Below, piece after piece: positions 47,390-60,600 of a stretch of 64,000 bases of DNA. The notes below the pieces were generated by a model. The model saw only the letters and a list, made by a program, of their open reading frames with translations. It did no database searches and was not told where the DNA came from. Numbering within the stretch: the stretch's first letter is position 1; each line of letters begins with the position of its first letter. The translations under genes and the position numbers were made by a program. The stretch is from Cymbidium sinense (lineage: Eukaryota; Streptophyta; Magnoliopsida; Asparagales; Orchidaceae): positions 75,751,817-75,815,816 of the forward strand of contig CM038220.1 in NCBI GenBank assembly GCA_021442155.1, given 5' to 3'.

Positions 47390-47874
47390 AAAAATTACAA
47401 ATTTGAGAAATGTACTTTGATGGAGCCTCATCGATAAAACAAGTCTAACCTCTAAATTTCCCAAGGGCAAGAGGAATCATCATCTTCATAACAGGAGGGA
47501 TAATGAGATGATCATATGGGTTGATCGAAGAACTAATAATGAAGTGGTATGAAGCATTATAGCATCTTGAAGAAGCTATTTTCATAGGGCATTCAAGACT
47601 TGTATATTTTGGTGATTCTGCTTATTATAAATCAAGTACTTGACATAAAATTAACAAGCTTGTTAGCTTTCTAGAGTTCGATTATGAAGCAAATACAAAA
47701 TATGATATTAACTCGAAGTCTCGATCAGAATAGCAAAGATTGCTTAGCAAAATTAGCTAAGAAAATGGCAAGTATGAATGGTGATTATGTGATTGAGATA
47801 TTTACTATGTTCTAAAAGCCAACAAAGTACCAATCAGATAGAGTTCAAATTTGACACAGCGGGATGTGACTCAA
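47390..47874 (+). pseudogene. Second RNase H of the outer element
   Basis: Begins MYFDGASSIKQV near 47412. It continues with broken frames through a LEEAIFIG segment (about 47565-47590) and a tail with LAKLAKKMASMNGDYV (about 47745-47790). It matches 38055-38602 of the nested element until about 47874, where the minus-strand LTR-like block starts. Confidence 0.7.
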
Positions 47875-48040
47875 TGTGGTGCAAATATTCTCATACATTT
47901 CTTGCCTTCATCTATCCCACTTCTTTCTTTAAAAAAAAGAGGATAAATGAAAATAGAAATATATAAAAATATACGCCTTATTGGGATGCTATGTAGATTC
48001 ACAGATATTCTTATTAAGGTGATCGAGTCTGACATTGAGG

Positions 48041-48143
48041 AGATCCCTTAATAATACTCTCGATTAAGGTAATTGATCATTAATTACATCCTAAGGAATG
48101 AGATCCCTTAAAAATACTCTCGATTAAGATAAATGATCATTAT
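48041..48143. repeat. Direct duplication of about 60 bases
   Basis: AGATCCCTTAATAATACTCTCGATTAAGG (48041) recurs as AGATCCCTTAAAAATACTCTCGATTAAGA (48101), each followed by a TGATCATTA stretch. A weaker third copy precedes them near 48012. Confidence 0.8.
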
Positions 48144-49299
48144 CTCTAAAGATTTCAATAGGTAGGACTATCAATTGATTAGTTTATTTTGGAAGATCAA
48201 ATGAGATTGTTCAATGAGAGAGAGTTATTATCGAAGCCAAAGAAAGATAAGTAGGAGATGTCCACGATGCTAGGAAACTTAGTGAGCATCTCAAACTATC
48301 CTATCTTTTTTTTTTGAAATTGATTTAATTTATTGAGTTGAATTTTCATTACAAATTTATAACTTATGATACCATAACATAAGATTATAGAAATGACTAA
48401 GAGGTGAGGATTTAAGCTTATGGCTCACAAAAAGAGAAGCAACCTCAGAACCTAAATCTTGGGAGGATTGGTGAGGGCCGAACACACAACCTAAATCTAA
48501 GGCAAAAATGGATATTTAGTTTATCTACACGAGAGAGAAAAACCAATGCTTGGACTTACAACTCAGGCCAACTAACTCCTCCTATGATTTTAAATTCATA
48601 TAGGCAAGTCATATGATTTATACAAGATAACTAGGCTGATATTTATTTAGAAAGAGACTAAATCCTTAAACTCACTCCTTGAAGAGACTTGATCATATAG
48701 GGGCATGCTTCAAATGACCTAAATCTAATGCAATTTAGATTTCATTTTATTTTCATATTTGGACAATCATTTTGACTCAGGCTAATAAGATTCATATGCC
48801 TAATCCATGATAAATGAGATTATTGAAAAAATATCACCGATAAGGGAAGAGGTGTTTTTCCACCATGGCTCTATTAAAAAAGCCAAATTTTATGGCAAAG
48901 GTGGAAGCCTCCAATCAAGAGTGAAAATAATATGCATTTGTGCATGTTATAAAATAAGTACTCATCCATATAAGGGTTGCTAATTCTTTTATCTTGATTT
49001 TAAACCTAAGCTTTAGGTGAGGTTATGAGTTCTTTTATTTTAGTTTGAATTATTTGGTAAAGATTTATTTTTCCCTAAGAGCCTAATCTACATCCAGGCC
49101 ATACATAAAGCAAAGAAGAAACTGCATAAGCTAAACAAATTATCAATCAATTTATTAAGCTAATCACAAAAGAATAAGATTATTATTTAAAAACCACAAA
49201 AATAATTTGGGTATGAGCTCTACCCTTATACAAACCTGATTACAAATGAATTAAATACAATTATGCAAGGAATCATTATTATGGGTCTTCAAGCTTCAT

Positions 49300-49350
49300 T
49301 TCTTCATTCTCTTTTCTTCTTTCTTCTTCTTTTCTTCTTCTTCTTTGGTT
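49300..49350. repeat. CTT/TTC-rich simple repeat
   Basis: TTCTTCTTTCTTCTTCTTTT and similar runs, almost pure pyrimidine on the plus strand. The opposite-oriented block at 57600-61740 has an AAGAAGAAAAGAAG counterpart at 60225-60240. Confidence 0.85.
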
Positions 49351-52300
49351 CTTTCTTTGATGGTTGGGTGGATGCTAAAGGTTTTACATGGTGCATAAGA
49401 TGAGATCTTATGACCAATGCTTATCCTAATTCTATTTACATGAAAAGAAAAGTAAATCTAGCTAACACTAAAATAAAATGTTAGAAACAAATCACCAAAT
49501 TTAAAGTATGTATTGGACTTATCACCCCACATGGGTGACTAAGTCCACATGGCCTATTGGATTATGCTTAGGGGTATAAGCACCTGCACAACAAAAGCAT
49601 TTATTTTTTTATTTATTACAACGCCCCTTAAGCACAATCCCCTGCATAAGATAATAGTTAGACTAAGATCGCCCTACCATTCATTCTACACACATACATC
49701 CTAACATCTAGAATAAAATATATATCACAAAATAAAAGCAAACATCAAACCATGCACCGCTCTAACCTAAAGCTAGAAGTGGTGACTTAACCTAATGTAT
49801 GTGCTTTAGAGGTTTGTGTGGTATGCTTAACTATAGCTTTAAGTTAGAATTTTCCAAGTGTGAAGCATGTTCAACTTAGAGGAAGATTTCTTTTAAGTGA
49901 TTTAGTTATTTTGGGTTGATTTTATTTCATGTTTTGATAGGGTTCAAGTGAATCCTACAATTAATTACTAAGTTATGAAGAGAGCGAAAGAGAAAAGAAC
50001 TTCTCTTTCCTTCCATAACCTAAGTAATTTCTAAAGATGATTCATGTTTTGGTTTTGTTTAGTGAAGGTTTTAATTAATCCAAAGTTTAGATGAACTCTA
50101 AATAAACCTATTCAAAAAGAAAGGCAATTTAAGATTAAGTAAAATGAATTAAATTCACAAAATGTACATCACTTCACTTCTTGCCGAACATGTATAACAT
50201 GCATATGAATGAGTCCTAAGCATATCTATATATACAAATGAGAATGTTTAACACACTTTTTGATGCATGCTAAGCAATTCATTTAAGATAATTTGAAAGT
50301 TTATGACACATGCTTTTCAATAAGTAGCGAAAGGGGTTTCTTATCCAACTTTCACATGCACACATGAAATGTATAAAAGGCATAAGTGAGTATGACACCA
50401 TTGTTCACTAGAGGTGTAAGGTACAAAACCTATTTAGGGATACTTAAATCCTCTCAACCTCGGGGTTGTCTAGACTAATATACCAATTTCCTTAAATACA
50501 AGTATATGTACGAAAGAAATGAATGGAAAAGAAAGACTGCAAAAGTTGGTGTTGGTTAATTTAGTTTTAATTATGCAATTTATATATACAAGTATAGGCA
50601 TCATTCTTAAGTAATAGTATAGGAATGAATAGTATATGGAATTAGGCAAGTGTTAGGTTCTTTTCAAATGAAACATACATCATCAAATCTATTCAAAACT
50701 ATTCTAAAAAGAGAGAAGGAAAACCTACATAAGCACATCCTCATATTTTATTCACATGCAAACTTATAAGTAAGATATAGTAACACATTTTAGTTTTGAT
50801 AATTGAATCATATTTTTGAAAATAATTTGAATTTAATAATAATAGATAATAATATTCTACTTTAACCAACACATGCAATTTGACATAAAGGAAACATTTT
50901 CATTTTAAATTTGATTTTTTGAAAAGCATGGATGCATGAAAACCATATGGCATTATTTAGCATGTAAAAGGACTAAAGCAAAGAAATCATGTAAACACAT
51001 TCACTTTAATTAAATCCTAAAGACAATCTTATGAAATAAGAAAGCTTAAAGTAAATCAAAGTTTATTTAATATGATTTTTGTTTGATTTTATTTTTGATT
51101 CAATTTTGAAAATGTGAATTGATTTTATAGTTCTTAACACATTCCCACATGTATTTAAAATTTTTGTTCAATTTTTAGATGATTAGATTCATTTTAAATT
51201 TTTATTAGGTTAAGGTATGAATTAAAATATTAATTAACCCTTACCTACACCACCTTAGCATAGTTAACCAAATAATTATGAGCCAACGAGATGACATAAA
51301 AAAACTTACAAGGAATTTAAATTTGCAATGCACTTAGGAAGTAGGGGGCCTAATGCAATTTGACTCATGATTAATGATTAATTAAATTAAGGGGTTTAAC
51401 TTAAGTAATTTCAAAACACCCCTCACACAAATAAGTTGAGTTTTGATTTTCTTAATTGAACTTAGGCTCTTGAACACCTAAGCATCTACCTAAAGTAGAT
51501 TAATTAAGTTTTGAAAAGTTTTAGAATTTTTAATTAATTAAAGGGTAATTAAATTATCCCTTAATTAAGAGAGATTAAGAAAGAAAAGGAGGGGTTTAAA
51601 GAATAACTTTGGAGAAATACCATAAAATTATTCCTTGAACCTCCCATTTACTGAATAAGACCTTAATCAACTTCAATCAGGGATTAAAATACTAATCAAA
51701 CTCTTAATTGTCCTTGATTACATAAAAGGGATAATTAGGGAATGAATTAGCAATTATCCCAATTAAGCCACCAATAAATCCCAAGAAAATTAGGGAGGTA
51801 GTCATCCCCAAAATATGCTCAAGAAGTTTGAGATTAATCAGTGGATTAATTAGAATAAAATTAAGATTTCAAACCCAAAATTGAGAAAGACAATTCAAAA
51901 TCCATTAAAACCAATTTTAGAATATTCTAGATTGAATTATCTTCTGGCAATTTACCTCATATTTTATGATTTTTTTAGAGAGATATGAATTTTAAATAAA
52001 GAATATTAATTAATTATTTAGAACTTAATAATCCCTTAATAATAGCCATGCTGACTCAAACTTACCAGTTGAGTAACATGGTACTTAAATGCTTGTAGAT
52101 CAATGGTAGACAACTTTGATCTAACTTATCAAGGATCAAAAGTTAATTTAATTTTAAAGAGATAAATATATAAATGTGAATCTCCGTCCATCCAAAATGG
52201 ATGGATGGCGAGATCATCTAAAGCATGTGATCCATGGAGACCATCCATGTTCTAATTTGATTCTCGAGAGCTCATTGGGATGAAACTTGCACACACCATC

Positions 52301-52899
52301 TAGCAATGGAACATCTAATTGAAATATCATGATTATAATTTCTTTCACAAAGGACCAACACACATTGAGTTTAGTGATCAAAATTCATCCTCATATGATC
52401 ATGACTGATTAGATTTTGTTGAGATGAAGCTTTGGTGAAAGTTTAGCTCAGGTTAAGTGGATAGCTCTATGGACCAACCCTCATTCCTTGGCTTTGATGA
52501 ATTAGATCTTGCCTTGAAACTTGAGAGAGCTGGCAAGCTTGACTTAGTCCCTGAAGTGTCAAGGGAATTGACTTGAATTGAGGAGAAAGTTTGCAATCAA
52601 TGAGCTCCCCTATTTTTACTTAAGGAAAATGAGAATGGCCAATTTAATTCTTGTTTATGATCACTCAAGAATGGCTAACACTCTCCTTACTCAATCAAAT
52701 TGGGCTCTTGGAATGAATGATTAGGAGTATATCTCCCTGGCAAGATCAAGCTTGCCATTTTGATCCAATTGACTAAATGTGGATTGTAGGAAGCTCACAC
52801 ATGGAATTTGGTGGAGAGGAGTGGTAACTCCCATGTGCTTCAAATTGAGAACATGATTCATATGCCAATTTGGCCATGTGCTGATTTGGCCTTTTAATT

Positions 52900-53800
52900 T
52901 GACCCAAACCCATTGGGTTTACCACCCTCCATGTTTACTTGACCTATTAGAAAGTATCAAGTGATGAATAGGGTTTGACAAAATTTCCCATGGATTTGAC
53001 CAAATTTTATTCTATGGCCTAGGATAGAATGGTCATTTGACTATATTTTGAATTTGATATGGTGTTGAGAAAATAGGTTTGACCAAGTTTCATGATTTGG
53101 AGTTCATTTGGTATGGTTTGGCTCATGCGACCCATTTAGTCAAATGGGTCAACTTGGTCAAGTTGACCAATTGGTCAAATTGGTCAAACCAAGGGCTGGG
53201 TCAAGTTCATATGACCATTTGAAATGTTTTGGTGGATTTGGTTTGATTCAATTTAGTTTAGGTTTCAATTTGGTTCATATGACTTCAGGTCAAATAGGTC
53301 AAGTTGACCAATATGACCCATTTGACCTATTTGAGCTAGGTCAAGGTAGCTTTAGGTTTGGTTAGTCATATAAAGTGGATTGGTATCTTTGTTTCAATCA
53401 ATTTTGGTTAAGTTTGAATTTAACATGAAGTCAAGTTTCAAGGTCAATTGGGCTAGTTAGGTCTAGTTGGCCAATTGATTTTGGTCAAGTTCAACAAGTG
53501 ATTTGGAATGAACTTGACCCATTGGTTTTAATCAATTTGGCTTAGATCAAGTTTTGAACATTTTGACTTTTTAGGTCAAGTTGGGTCAACTTAGTTAATT
53601 GGGCTGGTTAGCTCAAATATTGACTTGATCAAGTTCAAACATAGGTCATGAATGAACTTAGATCATTGGTTTCAATCAATTTGGCCTATGATGGATTTTG
53701 GGTTAGGGTTAGTTTCATTTTGGCTATGTTGACTTAGTCAACCCTTAGGTTTGACTTATTTGACCCAATTTGGTGATTGATCATCTCATGATGATTGTTT
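52900..53800. repeat. Region dense in GGTCAA / TTGACC motifs
   Basis: Between 53101 and 53350 at least 14 copies of GTCAA or TGACC occur on the two strands. They include the near-palindrome GGTCAAGTTGACC twice (53156-53168 and 53297-53309). TTGAC is the core of W-box elements bound by WRKY factors. Lower density continues to about 53800. Confidence 0.75.
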
Positions 53801-54990
53801 GCACAATGAGGTAGGTGAGTTTGATTCAAATTTGGTTAGGATTAGAATTTGGCTAAGGGTACTTTAGCACTTAAGTGAGCCTGGGTCAAATGGCTTAGTA
53901 AAGCTTGATTTGAGTTTGATTGAACTTGTATATGGACTTATGATTGAAATAAATCCATTTAAGTGGTTTGAAGTCAAATAGGTTTTGATTCATTTGATAA
54001 TTTCATATTCAAAGGAAGAACATGAATGGATTTGGGGTTTGATTTTTGAATTGAGTTTTGATTTGGAGATTAATTTGTATTTATATTTGATTCATGATTG
54101 TATTGAATCATGAAGGAAAATCAAGAGTTTGGCTTGATTTGAAATTGATTTGGCTAAGTTCAAGATTTTGACTTGAAAGGCTTATGTTGGATTAAAATTT
54201 GAGTTTTTTATGTGGTTTGATTGTTTGAATTTATATTTCATTATATATGTGAATATAAATGAGAATATAAATTTATGAGAAACTTCAAGATCTCAAGTGA
54301 TTTGTGCATGATCTAATAAGTCTTTAAGAAGAATTTAAAGGACTTGAAATTTTGGAGTTGAACTTCAATTTTGAATTTGATTTAGATTTGAATTTATATT
54401 TCATTTATATAAGTGAATATAAATGAGAATATAAATGAGTTATGAGAAATTTCATGAATTTGAATTGATTGAAGATGATTTTGGATAAGTCCTTAAGAGA
54501 TTAAAGGACTTATGAATTTTCAGTAGTTTGAATTTTGGATTTAGATTTGAGATTTATATTTATATTTCATTTATATATGTGAATACAAATGAATATAAAT
54601 GAGTTGTGAGAAAATCATGAATTTAAATTAATTTTGATTGATTATAAGTCTTTAAGGTTGAAATTAAAGACTTTAAGATTTGGATTTGGAAATTTCATTC
54701 ATGGGTTTCAATCATGGATTTCAATCATGTGGCATTGATTTGAGTTTGGAGAAAATCAAATAAGATTGATTTGGAGTTTGACTTGAAGGAAGGAAGGTAG
54801 TGGTTCAAGCAAAGGGTAGGAAAAATTTTCCTAACACCACTCATGACCTATTCCTATGGCTAACTCTAAGTTTGAGTTGGTGTCCACCTAATCACTAAAT
54901 CCTTACTAAGGAACTTTAAAGTCTAAGAAGAGTCTTATGTCTAAGATGGAGGGTTTGAGAGCTCATTCTAAAAATAAGGTCAACAAAGTT

Positions 54991-55550
54991 CTCATACTAA
55001 AATTGACATGAATTATAACCAAAGAGAAGAATGACATTGCAAAAGCAATGAAACTTTATCAAGAGCCACATGATTAATTCATTGACTATTTTTTTAAAGA
55101 AGGTAAATTACCAAATAATAAATCAATACCACAAATTGAGAAGAGAATGTGTGCTATACTTTCTTCAACAACACTTTATATCATAGATAATTTTGAACAA
55201 ATGGCTACCATGCCTAAATGGATGAAGCTAACAAAGTGATGGTTGAAGTTTATGAAGGACTTGTGGTACACATCTTAGTCCCAAGATGACAATAAAGATT
55301 AAAAATATGGGCTATTATTGTATATGGTGAGAGATATCAATCATGCTAAGATGTCAATAATGTCAATACAGAATATAATCCATCAACCTCCAAATTCACT
55401 ACACCAATAATAGCATCTTGACCATTTGAATGTTGGGGTACAGATATAATTGGACTAATTGATATACCGATTAGTCTTTGCTTCATAAGAAGGTGATTAT
55501 TTCTAAGTGGAATGAAGCTATCCATTTAAAGAAGTTTGTGAGAAAGTGAA
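54991..55550 (+). pseudogene. Integrase N-terminal part of the outer element
   Basis: Resumes pol after the LTR-like block. Similarity to 38600-39190 of the nested element runs through IDYFFKEGKLPNNKSIPQIE (about 55081-55140), a decayed HHCC domain with VYEGLVVHIL, and CWGTDIIGLIDIPISLCFIR-like core residues near 55430-55490. It loses similarity near 55545, before most of the catalytic core. Frames break near 55150, 55190 and 55330. Confidence 0.72.
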
Positions 55551-57600
55551 ATCTATAATCGAATCGGCAATCATCACCGAGAATTTGTACTTTGCTTATT
55601 TGCTAACAAAGGATGATGTCTATGAGTTGTATTCATAAATTTGGATTTAAGATAAACATAAATACTTTGAAATTTTATAATAATAATTATTATTATCAAT
55701 TACAACCATCAGTAAACCTAGTCAACCTATTATTTGTTAGTAGATGATACAACCAAAGTTTGTGATTGTATTTTTTTCATATTAAAATAGAGAAATAATT
55801 ATTTAAATATGAAATTTCTATTAAGGCTTTTGGTGGTTATATGCAAATGAACAAATCAAACTTGTCTGTGATTGATCATTTATTTAATCAACCAATCAAC
55901 TATTTTGGGAGGATTGATTGATTAAGTGAGACTTATGACTTCAATATAGATAAAATGGCCCAATCGAGTCCAATTTAAATTTCATTGAATTTTGTGCAAT
56001 CATTAAATTTGCTTGCTTTATGAGGTAATTAAGGCTATGCCTAAAATAATACTTGTGAAATGTGTACCAATTGAGAGTACTTGCACACTTCTAAAGTATT
56101 TGGATTTATATCATCTCATTATATACACAAATCTTGAAGTAGTAAGAAGAAGTTTGACTACCTCAATGTGTTCATTTTAATTTCTTGGCATAATTGATCA
56201 CATGCACATGCATTTAAATCTACATGAAGCTTATTGAGATGCGTGAACTTCATTTCCATAAGTCGCATATGACTTTTAAGCATTTTACTATAGTGTATTT
56301 GCTTTATAAATGTAAGACTCATCTCCCTATAACATTTACATGCATCTTGGTGTGATAGACCTGTATATATAGTTGCTTTGGAGTATCTATAAGTATCTTA
56401 AAAGTCGCTTGATATGAATATCTATTTAATATATTATTTTTTGGTTGATAACCTCACTTCATGGTCATTTGAGGTTCTCTTAATCATCTCAATATAGATT
56501 GTCAAACAATCATATATTCAACAAGAAGTTGCATTCATACTCATTAGCAGGTTGCAAAATTTTATTGTTGCTTGCGAACATATATTCAAATGACGTTCTT
56601 GAGTTAAAAAAATTTCCAAGGCTCTACTAGTTCACATTTGTTTGACCCTTGTTCGTGCTCTTAAATGAGCTACTTTATCTCATTCTTCTATGTAAGAAGG
56701 ATATCAAACTAGCAGAAGAGTTATCAAACTCATCAACTTTCCTTCAATCAATTGATGTTTATTGGTGTATACATTCAAGAGCTTTCATGTCACCAAAATT
56801 TCATTTAAGTTTTATTGTAATATGATTTTTTTCATTTTTTGTTTTAAGAATTTATATTTTAATTTAATATCAATTTTGACTTTGATTTATACTTCATGTC
56901 TTTTATTGTCCCATTAATCCATTTTGATAGAATTTTAAAAGACCTAAAGTGTAGATTTCTACTAAATTTTACCCACCGCTCTAAAGACGAGCATGGGTGC
57001 ATAATAATAAAACACAAACATACACTCATGTATATACATCAAATTATATCTTTCCAAAGAGGAACACAAGAAATGAAATATGATAGCTTTTTTTTCTTCT
57101 TGAATAGATTTAATTAAAAATTTTGTTTTCCTCATTTGTGGAAATGGTTCATAAGATTGGTAATGTGTTTCACATCCGTGATAGGAGATGAGAGAAAATT
57201 TTCAATAAGATTTTTTAACGCAATGGCCATTTATGAAACAATGCAAATTGTAGTTGATTCATTTAAAGGAACCATGGTTCTATCTAAGAAAGAAAAGGAG
57301 AGCATCAGACGCTGGACAAGGTTCTGGTGGTTTTAGAAAATAAGAACAAGAATAGTTACTTATTTAACTAAAAGGGGAAATGGTGTCACCAATTTCAATG
57401 AAGGAAGTGAGTGAAAATTAGAGCTTACACAAAATACATGGTGGAAGAATTGACAAAAATACAAATAATGGCTCAATTGGTAAGCGTATACTTAATTATC
57501 TAATAGAGGAAGAGATAAATGCAAAAATTAAGCTAAATTTAGATCTGTAAATGCACATGGAATATTATCATTTTTAGGTTAGATATTAAGATGTATATAT
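55551..57600. other. AT-rich, unassigned
   Basis: No supported gene. Two plus-strand frames of 73 and 66 codons (56896-57117 and 57136-57336) show no recognised motif. The second ends KEKESIRRWTRFWWF and looks a little protein-like, but the evidence is weak. The region may hold the lost 3' part of the outer element. Confidence 0.4.
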
Positions 57601-60600
57601 TGGCTTTTTTATTTGAGTGACCCTAATATGAACTTTTATGGAGGCAATTATATGGTATATAATGTTAATTCTAGGTTATTCATTATTTTCCAAAGACTAT
57701 TGTTTGAGATTAGATCATTTGGTTAGCAATTATTTCTAATTCTCATCGCTTAAAAGCCAACATTATATTAAAATTGAGAGTGAAAAACTCATTTGATAGT
57801 CTTGATATTATGCTAAAGATGGTCAATTTTACAAATAAAGGTCATTTGGACATCTCTTCTTTAATTTACATGTCATCAATAAATTGATGACCTCCTTCTT
57901 GATTGGTCACCATTGAATTGTAATATGTATATTAATCAATTTTGACATTAATATAAAATGTTGCTCATCAATCATAAATATTTCTAATTTTCCACATGAG
58001 TGTATTTAATTTATATAACTATTGCATAGAAGTCCATTAAATTTATTCTTGTGAGCTCATAATGTAGCATGCATGGATAAAAATTCTTCTCCCTTCTTTA
58101 CATCAAATCTATGAGGTTGATTTTGATTCAAGCTTTCTCAACCAAACTTAATTCCTTTGCACACCTTCCACGCATATATTTAAGCATCCAAATCATTTTA
58201 AGCTCCAAAGCCAAATAGTTCAATCAACAAGCTAATGTGCATGGATTGGTCATTAATTACTTCAAATCAAGTCCCAATTTAATTGGCTTCTCTATTAAAG
58301 CTTTATCAATAAAATAGGTCTTGAGCTAAACAGATAATCCTTCAAAACAAATTATTATTTGGTGGTCTTTTATGAAAGAATGTGTATGTCATGCAATCTT
58401 AGTTGTTGGATGTGTTTTTCTTAATGTGTGAGATCATTTAGAATCATTCATTTAGTGATAATGGAAAATAAGACATCTTTTCTTTCTTTAAGGAAAATAT
58501 CCATTAAATGGATGACTATTAAATCATGCTTAAATTATTATTAAATAGTAATTATCGTCCTAATTAAATATAGAAAATTATTATTATTTGACTATATGAT
58601 GTGACAACTTAAATAACCAATTATGGTAATGTGAAAGTACCACATTCAAGATTACTTTAATTAGAACAATAATTAATTTTTTAATGATGAATCTTCAATA
58701 ATTCATAACTAATTATAAAATCCAAAAATACATATATTCATGTTAAAGGTATTTTAGAGAAGAATTTAATAAAAATATTTTAATAGATTTTAAGAAAACA
58801 TAACTTAAGGTTTAATTAAAAAACTCAATTATCTTAATTATTCTCTAATCTTCAAGTGATTAATCCCAAAATTTTGAGAATGTTTAAGAGATGAATTTTC
58901 AATTTAGGGATTTATTACTTTAAATTAGTAGGATTGATTGATTGCTACTCTTAACTTTGATTAAACATATGGATAGTGATTAATTAATTATTACTCCCTA
59001 ATCACTATCAATGTTAAGAGAGTTAAGAAATAATAATCCTTTCTCTATTTTCCCTCTCTTTCAATAAAGTAAATAATTAATTACTAATTAAAACAATTAC
59101 AAATTAATTCAAATCATATGATATTATGCTTAATCTAGTGGATGACTTATGGAAATAGGTGGGGATCTCTTTCCTACCTTTCCTTAAGCCCATCTCATTT
59201 CAAGATAATTATTAACTTGCTTAGAACTTTCATACATTTGAATGTGTATTTAGCTAATGAATGAGAATCCTCTTTTCTATAAAACTCATTTATGCATCCT
59301 ACATTTAAGTGTGCCAAAAACATGTTGCCTATATAGATATGTTTAAGACTTAATCATATGCATGTTATATATGATGAGAAGAAATGAATAAACATGTGTT
59401 ATTTGATAGTAATTAACTCTAATTAATCTTAAGATGGCTTTCTTATTGAATGAGATTATTTAAAGTGAACCTAAATCTCAGACTAATTAAAATATGTAAT
59501 AAGTCATTCACTAAAGAGAATTCATTTAATTAATTTACTTTAGATGTGAGAAGATAGGGATAAAAGAGAGTGATCCTCTCTTTTCTTAACTTTATAATAC
59601 TTAGTTATAAATTATAAATTAAATGAAACAAAAAAATATAAAGTAAAACTTACAAATCAATTAAGCCACTTAAAGTGAAACCATTCTTTCTAATTAAATC
59701 ATTTCTTACTTCAAAAATTATAATAAAGCCTAGTTTAGAAATACCATATATATGTCTTAATACATACACCTTAGATTAAGTTACCACTTTTAGCCTTATA
59801 TTAAGGCAGTGCATGGTTTGATGTTTTATGATGTATTAGAATGGATGTTAGGTGTATGCTTTATAGACTAAATGTTACCGTGATTATCTAATTATACTTT
59901 ATGGGATTGTGCTTAAAGGATGCTTAAAAATAAATATGAATGCTCTCTTTAGGTTGCTTAACCCTAAGCATAATCAAAATTAGTACATGTAGACTTGGTG
60001 ACCCATGCGGTGCTAAGTCCAAAATATTCATATAACCGCTTGAGTTGTTGAGTGTTTAGCTAACACTTGTTTTACAAGTGTAATTAGATTTATTTTTTTC
60101 TATCTTTAATGTAAATTTGCATTAGGAATTAGGATTAGTGTTATGGGAGATTAGGATAAGCGGTGGCTAGAAGGTTTTGTGTTATGAGGCCCCCATGATG
60201 CCTTTGAAGCAAGCAAATCCAAACAAAGAAGAAAAGAAGTAGAAACATGAAGATATGAAGAATAAAGACCCCCATATCATTTATTTATTTGTAATTGTAA
60301 TTATTCTTTCATATACCAGGTTGCATAAGGGTAGAGCGTGACTACCCATTTTCATTTCTATTGTACGGTCCAGACCGTGTTATTCTTTTACCTTGGGTTT
60401 ATAAATTATTTGATGTTTTTTTATAATTGTGCAATAGAAATGACATATTTTTTTTCTAGTTTCTTCATATGTGGTGATTTAATGTGTGGCCTAGATCCGA
60501 TTAAGCTCTTAGGAAAAAATAAATTTTACACCCCAACTATAACTCATAACTTAATTTTATAAATAACTCATAACCTCATATAAAGACTAGGCATTAAATC

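Larger units (their letters stand above)
47875..54985 (-). mobile_element. 7.1-kb solo-LTR-like block inserted in pol
   Basis: On the minus strand it starts TGTTGACCTTATTTTTAG (54985 downward), the same start as the other LTRs here, and appears to end near GCACCACA (47875). No gag or pol frame lies inside. The outer pol is interrupted exactly over this interval and resumes at 54986. Flanks are ctcaa and aagtt, not a clean duplication. A second reading is a 9-base repeat ttctcatac at 47888-47896 and 54989-54997, giving slightly different ends. It contains a CTT-rich run (49305-49345), GGTCA-dense DNA (52900-53800) and sequence inverted relative to 57600-61740. Confidence 0.6.
24603..55550 (+). 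mobile_element. Outer Tat/Ogre-like element in three pieces
   Basis: The pieces are 24603-29051 (5' LTR, primer site, leader, gag), 43998-47874 (gag end, protease, RT, RNase H, second RNase H) and 54986-55550 (integrase start). They read collinearly when the nested element (29052-43997) and the solo-LTR-like block (about 47875-54985) are removed. Comparison with the nested element's own gag and pol shows that nothing is missing at either junction. No 3' LTR is recognised, so the 3' end is truncated or lost. Protein similarity and the shared LTR start TGTTGACC place it in the same family as the nested element and element A. Confidence 0.8.

Noticed and set aside
48041..48143. CRISPR-like short repeats
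   Set aside because: Only two to three diverged copies next to each other, no regular spacers, and a plant nuclear context.
53108..53365. 85-codon frame rich in Gly, Gln and Val
   Set aside because: It is produced by the repeated GGTCAA motif region and has no protein-like pattern.
60338..60562. 74-codon frame with hydrophobic stretches
   Set aside because: AT-rich sequence within the LTR-like block gives Phe/Tyr/Leu-rich translations by chance; the inverted counterpart near 49000-49230 is not open.
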